This document shows, one piece after another, positions 25,543 to 33,577 of a stretch of DNA of 64,000 nt. Origin of the DNA: JAQGMJ01 sp036498945 (lineage in GTDB: Bacteria; Pseudomonadota; Gammaproteobacteria; Burkholderiales; JAEUOS01); NCBI GenBank assembly GCA_036498945.1, contig DASYEQ010000053.1, positions 1-64,000 on the forward strand, in the 5' to 3' direction. Position numbers and translations under genes: made by a program. Below the pieces are notes generated by a model. It saw only the letters and a list, made by a program, of their open reading frames with translations, made no database searches and was not told where the DNA came from. Numbering within the stretch: position 1 is the first letter of the stretch; every line of letters begins with the position of its first letter.

Positions 25543-26735
25543 ATGTAGCCGCGGTTCCAGGGCGTGGGGTTGAGGTAGCACTCTGCTCCGGCCTTGCACA
25601 CCAGTACCTGGTGGATCGATACCCAGTGCTGCGCGAAGGCATAGGCGCAGCCGGCCAGGTACACGCGCCAGACGCGATAGGTAAGGTCCGGCACCATCTG
25701 CTTGATCTTCTCGGTCTGCGCCTCGTAATTCTCCGCCCAGATCTGCAGGGTGCGGGCGTAGTGGCGGCGCATGGTTTCGACATCCAGCGGCTCCAGGCCG
25801 GCGGCCTCCATTTCCTTCAACACCAGGCTGATGTGCGGCAGCTCGCCGTGCGGGAACACGTACTTGCCGATGAACTCGGCGGCGCCGTAAGGCGTGGAAC
25901 CGCTGTCCGGGTCGGTGGAGGTGATGCCGTGGTTCAGCGCCAGGCCGCCGTCCTTCAGCAACTTGCGCATGATGCCGAAGTAGGTCGACAGGTTTTTCAG
26001 GCCGACGTGCTCGAACATGCCGACGGAGGTGATCTTGTCGAAACGCTCATCAATGTCGCGATAGTCCTGGATGCGGATATCCACCTGTCCGGTCAAACCG
26101 GCGCGGGCGACGCGCTCGCGCGCCTCTTCCGCCTGGTTCTTCGACAAGGTGATGCCCACCACCTTGGCGCCGCGCTCGGCCGCGCGGATCGCCAGCGCGC
26201 CCCAGCCGCAGCCGATGTCCAGCAAGCGCTCGCCGGGCTGGAGCATCACCTTGTTGAGGATGTGGTCGAGCTTCTGCAACTGCGCGGTGGCCAGGTCTTC
26301 CTCGGCATCGGCGAAGTAGGCGCAGGAATAGACCATGCGCGGATCCAGCCACAGCTTGTAGAAGTCGTTGGAGACGTCGTAGTGATACGCGATGTCTTCG
26401 GCGTCCCGCTTTTTCGTATGCACCGCCGCGTGCATCATGCGCCCGAAACGCCCGGTCTTTTCCACCCCCGCGCGCGCCAACGCACCGGCCGCCTCGACGA
26501 TGTCCGCCGCCTTGCCGGCGACGTCGAAATGCCCGCGCACATAACCTTCGGCAAGATTGTCGAGGCTGGGCGGCATCAGGAACTTCAATGCCTTGGCGCC
26601 GGGCAAGGTGAGCGTCACCTTCGGCGACTTGCCCAAGGCGTATTCACCCCCATTCCACAACTTCAACTTCAACGGCACATTGGCGCGCTCGCCGATGCCG
26701 TGCACAAACTGATCCAACTGCTGTTCCCAGAACAT
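25530..26735 (-). CDS. cfa: cyclopropane-fatty-acyl-phospholipid synthase
   Basis: This 401-residue SAM-dependent enzyme adds a methylene across double bonds of membrane phospholipid acyl chains. The N-terminal lipid-binding domain covers about residues 1-110. HYDVSNDFYKLWLDPRMVYSCAYF is followed by the SAM loop LLDIGCGWGA (171-180), then VVGITLSKNQ and the C-terminal core. Length fits Cfa/CmaA-type enzymes. It is a single gene with its own terminator; the divergent 232-bp gap upstream should hold its promoter. Confidence 0.93.
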   Translation of the reverse strand: MFWEQQLDQFVHGIGERANVPLKLKLWNGGEYALGKSPKVTLTLPGAKALKFLMPPSLDNLAEGYVRGHFDVAGKAADIVEAAGALARAGVEKTGRFGRMMHAAVHTKKRDAEDIAYHYDVSNDFYKLWLDPRMVYSCAYFADAEEDLATAQLQKLDHILNKVMLQPGERLLDIGCGWGALAIRAAERGAKVVGITLSKNQAEEARERVARAGLTGQVDIRIQDYRDIDERFDKITSVGMFEHVGLKNLSTYFGIMRKLLKDGGLALNHGITSTDPDSGSTPYGAAEFIGKYVFPHGELPHISLVLKEMEAAGLEPLDVETMRRHYARTLQIWAENYEAQTEKIKQMVPDLTYRVWRVYLAGCAYAFAQHWVSIHQVLVCKAGAECYLNPTPWNRGYIYGK

Positions 26736-26967
26736 GCCTGGACTCCTCTCCTCGAAGTCCGCGGTTCAAGAGACATCGTCACCGCGTGGCCGGGCTATAT
26801 TGTTATCGCCTCGGCACGAAGCTCCCTGGATCTGAATCTGAAACGGTATGCACGATTAGACCACAGCCCAGGCCCAATGTTTCATTGGTGGCGATAGATT
26901 GTGTTTATGACGGTCATAGTCCCAACGTGTATTTATTGCCTGTTGCTGCGCCCCCACCTATCCAGCC

Positions 26968-27570
26968 ATGTTCAAGAACGAATACCCACCCCGCCCCAAG
27001 GCGCCACCGGGCCGGCTGCCGCCCGGCCAGGTGCTGACCGCCAAGCTTCCGGTGCTCTCCGCCGGCCCTACGCCGGAGGTAAATCTTGCCGACTGGTGCT
27101 TTCGCATCAAGGTGGGGCCACGGGTGGTGGCGACTTGGGACTGGGCCGCCTTCAATGCCTTGCCGCAGACCGGCATCGAGCGCGACATCCATTGCGTCAC
27201 CCGCTGGTCCAAGCTGGACACGCAATGGAGCGGCGTGCTGGTCGACGACCTGCTCGCCGCCGCCGGTCTGTCCGGACCGCCTACGCCCTACGTGCTTGCC
27301 CATTCCGCCGACGACTACAGCACCAACGTGCCTGCCCAAGACCTTATCGGCGGCAAGGCCATGGTGGCGCTGCGCTATGCCGGCGAACCTTTGAGCGCCG
27401 ACCATGGCGGCCCGGCGCGCCTGCTGGTGCCGCATTTGTACTTCTGGAAGTCGGCCAAGTGGGTGAATACGCTGCAATTCACCGCGCGCGACGAGCCCGG
27501 CTATTGGGAGATGCGCGGCTATCACATGTATGGCGATCCCTGGCGTGGCCAGCGTTACGACGACGACTGA
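26968..27570 (+). CDS. sulfite oxidase-like molybdopterin-dependent oxidoreductase
   Basis: This 200-residue protein is a compact molybdopterin domain of the sulfite oxidase/YedY type without a signal peptide or dimerisation domain. Cys76 in IHCVTRWSK is the expected molybdenum ligand. WSGVLVDDLL and DHGGPARLLVPHLYFWKSAKWV complete the site. Short cytosolic members of this family are common but uncharacterised. It converges with the DUF455 gene. Confidence 0.88.
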   Translation: MFKNEYPPRPKAPPGRLPPGQVLTAKLPVLSAGPTPEVNLADWCFRIKVGPRVVATWDWAAFNALPQTGIERDIHCVTRWSKLDTQWSGVLVDDLLAAAGLSGPPTPYVLAHSADDYSTNVPAQDLIGGKAMVALRYAGEPLSADHGGPARLLVPHLYFWKSAKWVNTLQFTARDEPGYWEMRGYHMYGDPWRGQRYDDD

Positions 27571-27603
27571 AGTACCTGGCGCAAATCCGTGCAAGGCCCG
27601 CCG

Positions 27604-28431
27604 CTAAACCCGCGACCGGCTGCGCGGTTGCGCGTCTTCCTCCGCTCGCGCCGCGTTCTCCCACGCATCCAGTTCCGCCGCCGAAAACCCGCCGCGCAGC
27701 CGCCCCTCGCGGTTGAACGGGGGGCGCACGCGTGGCGCGTTGTAGCGCACGCTCAGTTCAGCAAAGGCCGCTGCCGGGTCGAGGCCGCGCGCCGCGCACA
27801 GCCAGTTGTACCAGTGGTTGCCGATCGCCACGTGGCCCACCTCATCGCGCAGGATGACGTCGAGGATCGCCACCGCCTCATGGGCGCCGTGACGCGCGAG
27901 CCTGGCCTGGATCGCCGGCGTCACGTCCAGCCCGCGCGCTTCCAGGATGCGCGGCACCAGGCCCATGCGCCCCACCACGTCATCACGGGTCTTCTCCGCC
28001 ATTTCCCACAGCCCATTGTGCGCGCTGAAGTCGCCATAGGCATGGCCGAGTGTCGCCAGGTGCGCCACCAGCAGCGAGTGATGCAGCGCCTCCTCGGCGG
28101 CCACGCTGATCCAGTCGAGGTAATACCGGGACGGCAGGCCGGGGAAGCGGCACACCGCGTCCAGCGCCAGGTTGATGGCGTTGAATTCGATGTGCGCAAT
28201 CGCATGGATCAGCGCCGCGCGGCCTGCGGTGCTGCCGAGGCCGCGCGCGGGCACGCGCGCCGGGTGCACCAGTTCCGGCCGCGCCGGCCGCCCCGGGTTC
28301 TCCACCGCATAAGCGTGCTCCAGGTCTTGCAGCGGCGCTTCGCGCAGCGCGAACGCCGCGCGCGTCAATTCCACCTTGCGTACCGGGTCGGCTTCGAGCA
28401 GGGCCTCGTGGGCGGCGCGGCGCAGGCTCAT
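27604..28431 (-). CDS. DUF455 family ferritin-like protein
   Basis: This 275-residue helical protein has the carboxylate-bridged di-iron pattern: HIEFNAINLALDA, EEALHHSLL and RDEVGHVAIGNHWY each supply an ExxH-type ligand set. The family is related to the tRNA hydroxylase MiaE, but its function is not established. It starts 10 bp after the gph stop, at the end of a run of minus-strand genes (rnfB-like, nth, DUF1841, ubiG, gph), so it may be transcribed with them. Confidence 0.87.
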   Translation of the reverse strand: MSLRRAAHEALLEADPVRKVELTRAAFALREAPLQDLEHAYAVENPGRPARPELVHPARVPARGLGSTAGRAALIHAIAHIEFNAINLALDAVCRFPGLPSRYYLDWISVAAEEALHHSLLVAHLATLGHAYGDFSAHNGLWEMAEKTRDDVVGRMGLVPRILEARGLDVTPAIQARLARHGAHEAVAILDVILRDEVGHVAIGNHWYNWLCAARGLDPAAAFAELSVRYNAPRVRPPFNREGRLRGGFSAAELDAWENAARAEEDAQPRSRSRV

Positions 28432-28441
28432 TGCGCAGTCA

Positions 28442-29089
28442 TCAGAGGTGCTGCAGCACTTCCGGCGGCGTGGCGATCACCGCGTCCGCGCCCCATCGCC
28501 CGACCGGCTCGCCGTCGCCGAGGTAACCCCAGGTGACGGCCAATGTCTTCATGCCCGCCGCGCGCCCGGCCTGCACGTCGCGCAAGTCGTCGCCGACGTA
28601 GATGCATTCACCCGGCGCCACCTTGCACAGCTCGGCCGCATGCAGCAGCGGCGCGGGATGCGGCTTGGCGTGCGGCGTGGTGTCGCCGGCCACCACGCAG
28701 GTGGCGCGCCCGGTGAAGCCGATCAGCTGCGCCAGCGGCGTGGTGAAGCGGCTCGCCTTGTTGGTCACCACGCCCCAGCGCAGGTCGCGCGCTTCCAGGT
28801 CGGCAAGCAGTTGCTCGATGCCGTCGAAGAGTTTCGAGTGCACGTACAACGCCGACTGGTAGTTGTCGAGAAACTCCGTTTTCATCTCCTCATAGCCGGA
28901 GTCACCGGGTTTAATCCCGAACCCCACGCCCACCAGCCCGCGCGCGCCGCTGGAGGCCATGCGCCGCAGCGGTTCGAGCGGCATCGGCTCCAAGCCGCGA
29001 TCGGCGCGCATCTTGTTGAGCGCGCCGGCGAGGTCCGGCGCGGTATCGGCAAGGGTGCCGTCGAGGTCGAACAGTACGCAGCGGATCAT
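28442..29089 (-). CDS. gph: phosphoglycolate phosphatase
   Basis: This 215-residue HAD-family phosphatase removes 2-phosphoglycolate formed during DNA repair and oxygenation reactions. FDLDGTLADT carries nucleophile Asp8 and acid/base Asp10. VVTNKASRF has the motif II/III Thr and Lys. YVGDDLRDVQAGRAAGM holds the Mg-binding Asp pair. It is 6 bp downstream of ubiG, the common gammaproteobacterial and betaproteobacterial arrangement. Confidence 0.93.
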   Translation of the reverse strand: MIRCVLFDLDGTLADTAPDLAGALNKMRADRGLEPMPLEPLRRMASSGARGLVGVGFGIKPGDSGYEEMKTEFLDNYQSALYVHSKLFDGIEQLLADLEARDLRWGVVTNKASRFTTPLAQLIGFTGRATCVVAGDTTPHAKPHPAPLLHAAELCKVAPGECIYVGDDLRDVQAGRAAGMKTLAVTWGYLGDGEPVGRWGADAVIATPPEVLQHL

Positions 29090-29095
29090 CGGTCT

Positions 29096-29794
29096 TTATT
29101 CCTTCACCGCATGCATCAGGTAATTCACGTCGGTGTCCGACCCCAGGCCGTAATACCGGGTGATCGGGTTGTAGGTCATGCCGCGGATCGCGCGCACGGT
29201 GAGCCCGGCGTGGCGGCAAAAGCGCGTCAGTTCCGACGGCCGGATGAACTTCGCGTAATCGTGGGTCCCGCGCGGCAGCAGGTTGAGAACGTATTCGGCA
29301 CCCAGCACCGCCAGCGCGTACGCCTTGGCGTTGCGGTTGATGGTGGAAAAGAACACATGGCCGCCGGGCTTCACCAGCCCCGCGCAGGCCTCGACGATGG
29401 CCGCCGGGTCGGGCACGTGCTCCAGCATTTCCATGCAGGTCACCACGTCGCGGCTTGCCGGCTCGCGCGCGGCCAGGGCCTCGGCGGCGACCAGTTCGTA
29501 ATCCACCGTGACGCCGCTTTCCAGCTTGTGCAGCTTGGCCACCTTGAGCGGCTTCTCCGCCAGGTCGATGCCCAGCACGCGCGCGCCTTTTCTCGCCATC
29601 GACTCGGCCAGGATGCCGCCGCCGCAGCCCACGTCCACCACGCTTTTTCCCGCGAGCTGCGCGATGCCGTCGATCCACTCCAGGCGCAGCGGGTTGATTT
29701 CATGCAGCGGCTTGAATTCGGAGGTCGGGTCCCACCACTTGGCGGCCAGGGCGCTGAACTTGTCCAGCTCCAGTTGATCGACATTCACGCTCAT
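29096..29794 (-). CDS. ubiG: bifunctional ubiquinone O-methyltransferase
   Basis: This 232-residue SAM methyltransferase catalyses both O-methylations of ubiquinone synthesis. It starts with the UbiG signature ELDKFSALAAKWWDP. The SAM site is VVDVGCGGGILAESMARKGA, and the family blocks CMEMLEHVPDP and FSTINRNAKAY follow. It sits between the DUF1841 and gph genes with gaps of 12 and 6 bp. Confidence 0.95.
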   Translation of the reverse strand: MSVNVDQLELDKFSALAAKWWDPTSEFKPLHEINPLRLEWIDGIAQLAGKSVVDVGCGGGILAESMARKGARVLGIDLAEKPLKVAKLHKLESGVTVDYELVAAEALAAREPASRDVVTCMEMLEHVPDPAAIVEACAGLVKPGGHVFFSTINRNAKAYALAVLGAEYVLNLLPRGTHDYAKFIRPSELTRFCRHAGLTVRAIRGMTYNPITRYYGLGSDTDVNYLMHAVKE

Positions 29795-29806
29795 TGCTTC
29801 ACCTTT

Positions 29807-30229
29807 TCATTTGCGTCGCACGCATTCGAGATACGCCATGCCGTCCGGCGGCGTGCCCTTGCGCTGCGCTTCGAACACGGTCTGCCCCAGGCATTCCAGC
29901 ACCTCGTGCGCCGCCTCGTGGAACGAGCCGAGCTTCCTTGCCAGGCGCTCATACTCCGCGCGGATGCCAGGCGGCTGGTCGATCGACACCTGCTCGGTCA
30001 CCGACAGATGCAGCGACAAATGCAGGAACGGATTGACCTCGCCGAATTCCGGAAGATAGTCGCGGTCACGGTTTTTTTCCGGGTCCGACAGCAAGGCATG
30101 ATACTCGGGATGCTCCAGCAGCCAGTCCAGCGCCTGGGTTTCGAGCGGCGTGAGAATCTCGCGGGCGTGGTACTTGCGCCAGGTGTCGAAAAAGAAATTG
30201 CGGACTTCGTCGCGGCTGGGATTGAACAT
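29807..30229 (-). CDS. DUF1841 family protein
   Basis: This 140-residue cytoplasmic protein matches the betaproteobacterial and gammaproteobacterial DUF1841 family: FNPSRDEVRNFFFDTWRKY at the start, NPFLHLSLHLSVTEQ in the middle and HEVLECLGQTVFEAQR near the end. Function is unknown. It starts one base after the nth stop and is probably translated with the nth-ubiG-gph run. Confidence 0.9.
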   Translation of the reverse strand: MFNPSRDEVRNFFFDTWRKYHAREILTPLETQALDWLLEHPEYHALLSDPEKNRDRDYLPEFGEVNPFLHLSLHLSVTEQVSIDQPPGIRAEYERLARKLGSFHEAAHEVLECLGQTVFEAQRKGTPPDGMAYLECVRRK

Positions 30230-30230
30230 G

Positions 30231-31115
30231 TCAGGCCTTGCGTTTGGCCGCGACGCTCCTGCGTGCCGCGGGCTTCACTGTTCCCTTGGTGACCGCCGCC
30301 TTTTTCGGCGCGGTTTTTTTCGCGGCGTGCTTCACCGGCCGCTTGGCCGCCGCCAGGCGTGTCGGCGCCGCTTTCTTGCGGGCTGCTGCCGCGTGCACCG
30401 CATGCTCGGCGGTTTCGGCGGTGCGCTTGGCGGCCACTTTTGCATCCTTGACCCTGGCGGAGGGCGCCGGTTCGGCCAGCGGGTCGGGCGTCTTGTGCTT
30501 GTACTCGCATAAATCGCTGATGTTGCAATTCGGGCAATCCGGCTTTTGCGCCTTGCACACATAGCGCCCGTGCAGGATCAGCCAGTGATGCGCATGCAGC
30601 AGGAATTCGGCCGGCACGAACTTCATCAGCCCGCGCTCCACCGCCTCCACCGTCTTGCCGGGCGCGATGCCGGTGCGGTTGGCGACACGGAAATTGTGCG
30701 TATCCACCGCGATGGTGAGTTCGCCGAAGGCGACGTTGAGCACCACGTTGGCCGTCTTGCGGCCCACGCCTGGCAGGGCTTCGAGTTCCTCGCGCGTGCG
30801 CGGCACCTGGCTGCCATGCTGCTCGATCAGCGCGCGGCAGGTGGCGATCACGTTTTTCGCCTTCGCGCGCCACAGGCCGATGGTCTGGATGTACTGGCCC
30901 AACCCCTCTTCGCCCAGTGCGAGAATCTTCTCCGGCGTATTGGCGACCGGGTAGAGCTTGCGCGTCGCCGCGTTCACGCCCTTGTCGGTGGCCTGCGCCG
31001 AGAGGATCACGGACACCAGCAACTCGAAATTCGAGTTGAACTCCAGGTCGCTTTCGGGGTGCGGATTGGCTTCGCGCCAGCGGCGGAAGATTTCGGTGCG
31101 CTTGGCGGTGTTCAT
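30231..31115 (-). CDS. nth: endonuclease III with a long basic C-terminal tail
   Basis: This 294-residue DNA glycosylase/AP lyase removes oxidised pyrimidines. Residues 1-211 match E. coli Nth in numbering: Lys120 in PGVGRKTANVV, Asp138 in VDTHNF, and cluster Cys187, Cys194, Cys197 and Cys203. Residues 212-294 add a Lys/Ala/Pro-rich, histone H1-like tail absent from E. coli Nth, which could increase DNA affinity (inference). Its start overlaps the RnfB-like stop (ATGA). Confidence 0.94.
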   Translation of the reverse strand: MNTAKRTEIFRRWREANPHPESDLEFNSNFELLVSVILSAQATDKGVNAATRKLYPVANTPEKILALGEEGLGQYIQTIGLWRAKAKNVIATCRALIEQHGSQVPRTREELEALPGVGRKTANVVLNVAFGELTIAVDTHNFRVANRTGIAPGKTVEAVERGLMKFVPAEFLLHAHHWLILHGRYVCKAQKPDCPNCNISDLCEYKHKTPDPLAEPAPSARVKDAKVAAKRTAETAEHAVHAAAARKKAAPTRLAAAKRPVKHAAKKTAPKKAAVTKGTVKPAARRSVAAKRKA

Positions 31116-31885
31116 TTCGATTTTTCCTCTTGTTCCTGTTCGGCGCGGATGCGCTCGCGCCGCGCCTCGATTTCGGCGACCTGCGCCTGCGCATCCGCCG
31201 ACAGCCCGCTGGTGTTGCGCGGCGCCGCGTTCGCGCGTTGCGCGCGGGCGCGCTCCAGCGCGGCGGCGATGATGGCCTTCTTGCGCGCTTCGGCGTCGGC
31301 CGCGTTCGGGTCCTGCGGCGGCGTGCTCGAAGATGTTTTCGCCGCCAGGCGACGCTCGCGCTCGCGCGCCTCCCGCGCCAAGCGCTTCTCGCGCGCGTAA
31401 TAGCGAGAGCGCGCCAGATCCGCATCGGCCTCGCCCCACGCGCGCGGCGGCGCCACCGCCGCCATGCTGATGCAATCGACCGGGCAGGGCGCGATGCATA
31501 GCTCGCAGCCGGTGCACCAGCCCGGCAGCACGCCATGCATCTGCTTGGCGGCGCCGACGATGGCATCCACCGGGCAGGCCTGGATGCACAAGGTACAGCC
31601 GATGCAGATGCTCTCGTCGATCACGGCAAGGGCCAGCGGCTGCTCTACGCCGTTGACCGGATTCAGCGCCTTCGGCTCGCGGCCCAGCAGTTGCGCCAGC
31701 TTCACCACCCCGGCGGCGCCGCCCGGCGGGCACTGGTTGATCTCCGCCTCGCCTCGCGCAATCGCCTGTGCATACGGCTTGCAGCCGTCGTAACCGCAGC
31801 GCGTGCACTGGGTCTGCGGCAGCAGCGCGTCGATACGGTCAGCGAGAGAGGCAACCGGCGGGCCGGCAAGAGCAGCGGAGTCCAT
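31112..31885 (-). CDS. rnfB: RnfB-like soluble ferredoxin
   Basis: This 257-residue protein has the RnfB cysteine domain (Cys27, Cys30, Cys35, Cys52) and two 4Fe-4S motifs (CIGCTLCIQACPV, CTGCELCIAPCPV). A charged helical tail of about 90 residues follows. True RnfB starts with a membrane helix, which is missing even in the upstream-extended frame. No other rnf genes are here. It overlaps nth, as rnf genes neighbour nth in many proteobacteria. Start 31885 is chosen because LADRIDALLPQTQC aligns to the family there; an ATG 30 bp upstream is possible. Confidence 0.85.
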   Translation of the reverse strand: MDSAALAGPPVASLADRIDALLPQTQCTRCGYDGCKPYAQAIARGEAEINQCPPGGAAGVVKLAQLLGREPKALNPVNGVEQPLALAVIDESICIGCTLCIQACPVDAIVGAAKQMHGVLPGWCTGCELCIAPCPVDCISMAAVAPPRAWGEADADLARSRYYAREKRLAREARERERRLAAKTSSSTPPQDPNAADAEARKKAIIAAALERARAQRANAAPRNTSGLSADAQAQVAEIEARRERIRAEQEQEEKSK

Positions 31886-32009
31886 GTTTCCAACAATCTT
31901 TTTTGACCGCACCATGACGGCGCGGTGTTTCAGGCTAGAATTATCCCATTTTGTGCAATGCAATACGCACCCCGGCAGGAGACATTGGGGCGCGTGACGG
32001 AAGCCAGGA

Positions 32010-32672
32010 ATGGAAAAACCCGCAGCCAAAACCCGCAGCACGACCCGTCCCAAGCGCGACCCTGAACGCACCCGCGCCCGCATCCTGGAAGCCGCCACCG
32101 ACGAATTCAACAAATACGGCCTCGGCGGCGCCCGCGTCGACCGCATTGCCAAGCGCGCCGGCACCAACGAGCGCATGCTCTACTACTACTTCACCTCCAA
32201 GGACGCGCTGTTCCTCACCGTCCTGGAAAACGTCTACATCGACTTGGCCGAAGCAGAGCGGGCGCTGGAACTCGGCCACCTCGAACCGGTGGAAGCCGTC
32301 ACCCGCCTGGTTGAATTCATCTGGCACTACTACGTCCAGCACCCCGAGTTCATCAACCTGATCAACAACGAAAACCTGCACGAAGGCAAATTCCTGAAAA
32401 AGTCGCGCCGGCTTGCGCAACTGGTTTCGCCGGTGCAGGACAACATCCGCCAGATCCTGCAGCGCGGCCAGGAAGCCGGCGTCTTCCGCGGCGGCATCGA
32501 CCCCGCCGAGGTCTACATCACCATCGTCGCGCTCAACTACTACTACCTCTCGAACCGCCACAGCCTGTCCATCGTGCTGGCGCGCGACCTGATGTCGCCG
32601 GTGGCCCGCGAGGTGCACCTGAAGCACGCCATCGAGGTGGTGCTCAACTACCTGCTCAAGCCGAAGGCCTAG
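32010..32672 (+). CDS. TetR family transcriptional regulator
   Basis: This 220-residue regulator has a basic N-terminal extension, the HTH GLGGARVDRIAKRAGTNERMLYYYF (about residues 39-63) and a helical ligand-binding domain resembling the RutR-type C-terminal family. It is divergent from the RnfB-like gene across 124 bp. Its target is not evident; the adjacent nth run is housekeeping. A hairpin directly after its stop may end transcription. Confidence 0.92.
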   Translation: MEKPAAKTRSTTRPKRDPERTRARILEAATDEFNKYGLGGARVDRIAKRAGTNERMLYYYFTSKDALFLTVLENVYIDLAEAERALELGHLEPVEAVTRLVEFIWHYYVQHPEFINLINNENLHEGKFLKKSRRLAQLVSPVQDNIRQILQRGQEAGVFRGGIDPAEVYITIVALNYYYLSNRHSLSIVLARDLMSPVAREVHLKHAIEVVLNYLLKPKA

Positions 32673-33026
32673 GCGACCACGTTTGTGGTCGCGGGTTGCC
32701 CGCCCCCATAAAACCCTAGTGTTTTCGGCTTTTTGGCGCGGCACCCCCATAAAACCCCAGGTTTTTCGGGAAACCTTCACCACAATTGTGGTCGGAATTT
32801 TTGCTTAAGCTGCATAAAGCGCCGATGCATTTTGCGTCCATGGCCTTCGGCTCCTGCACTGGGCGGAGTCGCTTTCACCGGCCGTGTGGTGCGCGAGCTA
32901 TTGAGCACCACCCGTTTCCTAAGATACGCGAAAGCATCAACCAAGTGTAGTTGAATTGCATGCCTGTTCAACTAGGCAGTACCGGCTGTGACGGTGCGCG
33001 TAGACAATCAATTTCCGGGTTCATCC
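32673..33026. other. intergenic region with repeats
   Basis: No gene is seen. A perfect 8-bp hairpin GCGACCAC-GTTT-GTGGTCGC (32673-32692) starts one base after the TetR stop. It is followed by two copies of a CCCCCATAAAACCC-type repeat and the palindrome ACCACAATTGTGGT (32779-32792). The last 200 bp are more AT-rich and should hold the promoter of the next gene. Confidence 0.6.
32703..32792. repeat. palindromic intergenic repeat, copy 2
   Basis: CCCCCATAAAACCCTAGTGTTTTCGG-like units occur at 32703-32728 and 32744-32770, each able to form an AAAACC/GGTTTT hairpin. They are followed at 32779-32792 by the palindrome ACCACAATTGTGGT. The AAAACC-YCA-GGTTTT hairpin plus an ACAATTGT-centred palindrome 28-35 bp further is the same plan as at 20312-20361. 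Confidence 0.62.
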
Positions 33027-33551
33027 ATGCACATCCCCGACGTAGGCGAATTCGAACTCGACGAAGACATGGGCTGGCACTTCGGCCCGCAGGCGCATCC
33101 GACCATCCTGCGCGGCGCGCAGACCTGCCTCATCCTCGACGGCTACGGCGGCGACGATGAACTGCCGATGTTCCGCGCCGCCATCCTCGCTTTTCTCGCC
33201 GCACCTTTCGCGGTGCTGGAGGCGGCGCAAGAGCATGTCTTTCACTACTACGAGGACATGAAGCGCTACTTGCAGGGCGAAGAAGGGTTCCCGCGCATCG
33301 AGGCGCCGGCCGAGGTCTGGAAACACGTGCGCTTCGGCGGCGAGACTTCGTTCCACCGGCGCCATGATGGCGATCGTGCCGTCTATGTGTCGCTGGAATG
33401 CAATTGCGACTGGGAAGTCGAGCATGGCCTGCAGATCGTGCTGCGCCATGGCGACGAGGTATGCAAGGTGGGCCCGTACGACGGCCACCTGACGAATGAA
33501 AACGCGTTTGCCGATCCGGCGCTGGAAGGCGTGATCTATCGCCGGCTGTAA
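33027..33551 (+). CDS. hypothetical protein (DUF6985-like)
   Basis: This 174-residue cytoplasmic protein has no signal or membrane segment. FELDEDMGWHFGP and the end CNCDWEVEHGLQIVLRHGDEVCKVGPYDGHLTN resemble the DUF6985 group, which is uncharacterised and often found near toxin-immunity genes. ATG 33027 gives MHIPDVGEFEL; a GTG at 32988 would add 13 unlikely residues. The family assignment rests on pattern memory only. Confidence 0.72.
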   Translation: MHIPDVGEFELDEDMGWHFGPQAHPTILRGAQTCLILDGYGGDDELPMFRAAILAFLAAPFAVLEAAQEHVFHYYEDMKRYLQGEEGFPRIEAPAEVWKHVRFGGETSFHRRHDGDRAVYVSLECNCDWEVEHGLQIVLRHGDEVCKVGPYDGHLTNENAFADPALEGVIYRRL

Positions 33552-33577
33552 ATTCCGGCGCGGAGCGGACAACGGCC

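Noticed and set aside
28376..30292. 638-codon plus-strand frame
   Set aside because: Runs antisense across gph, ubiG and DUF1841, all of which are clearly recognisable on the other strand.
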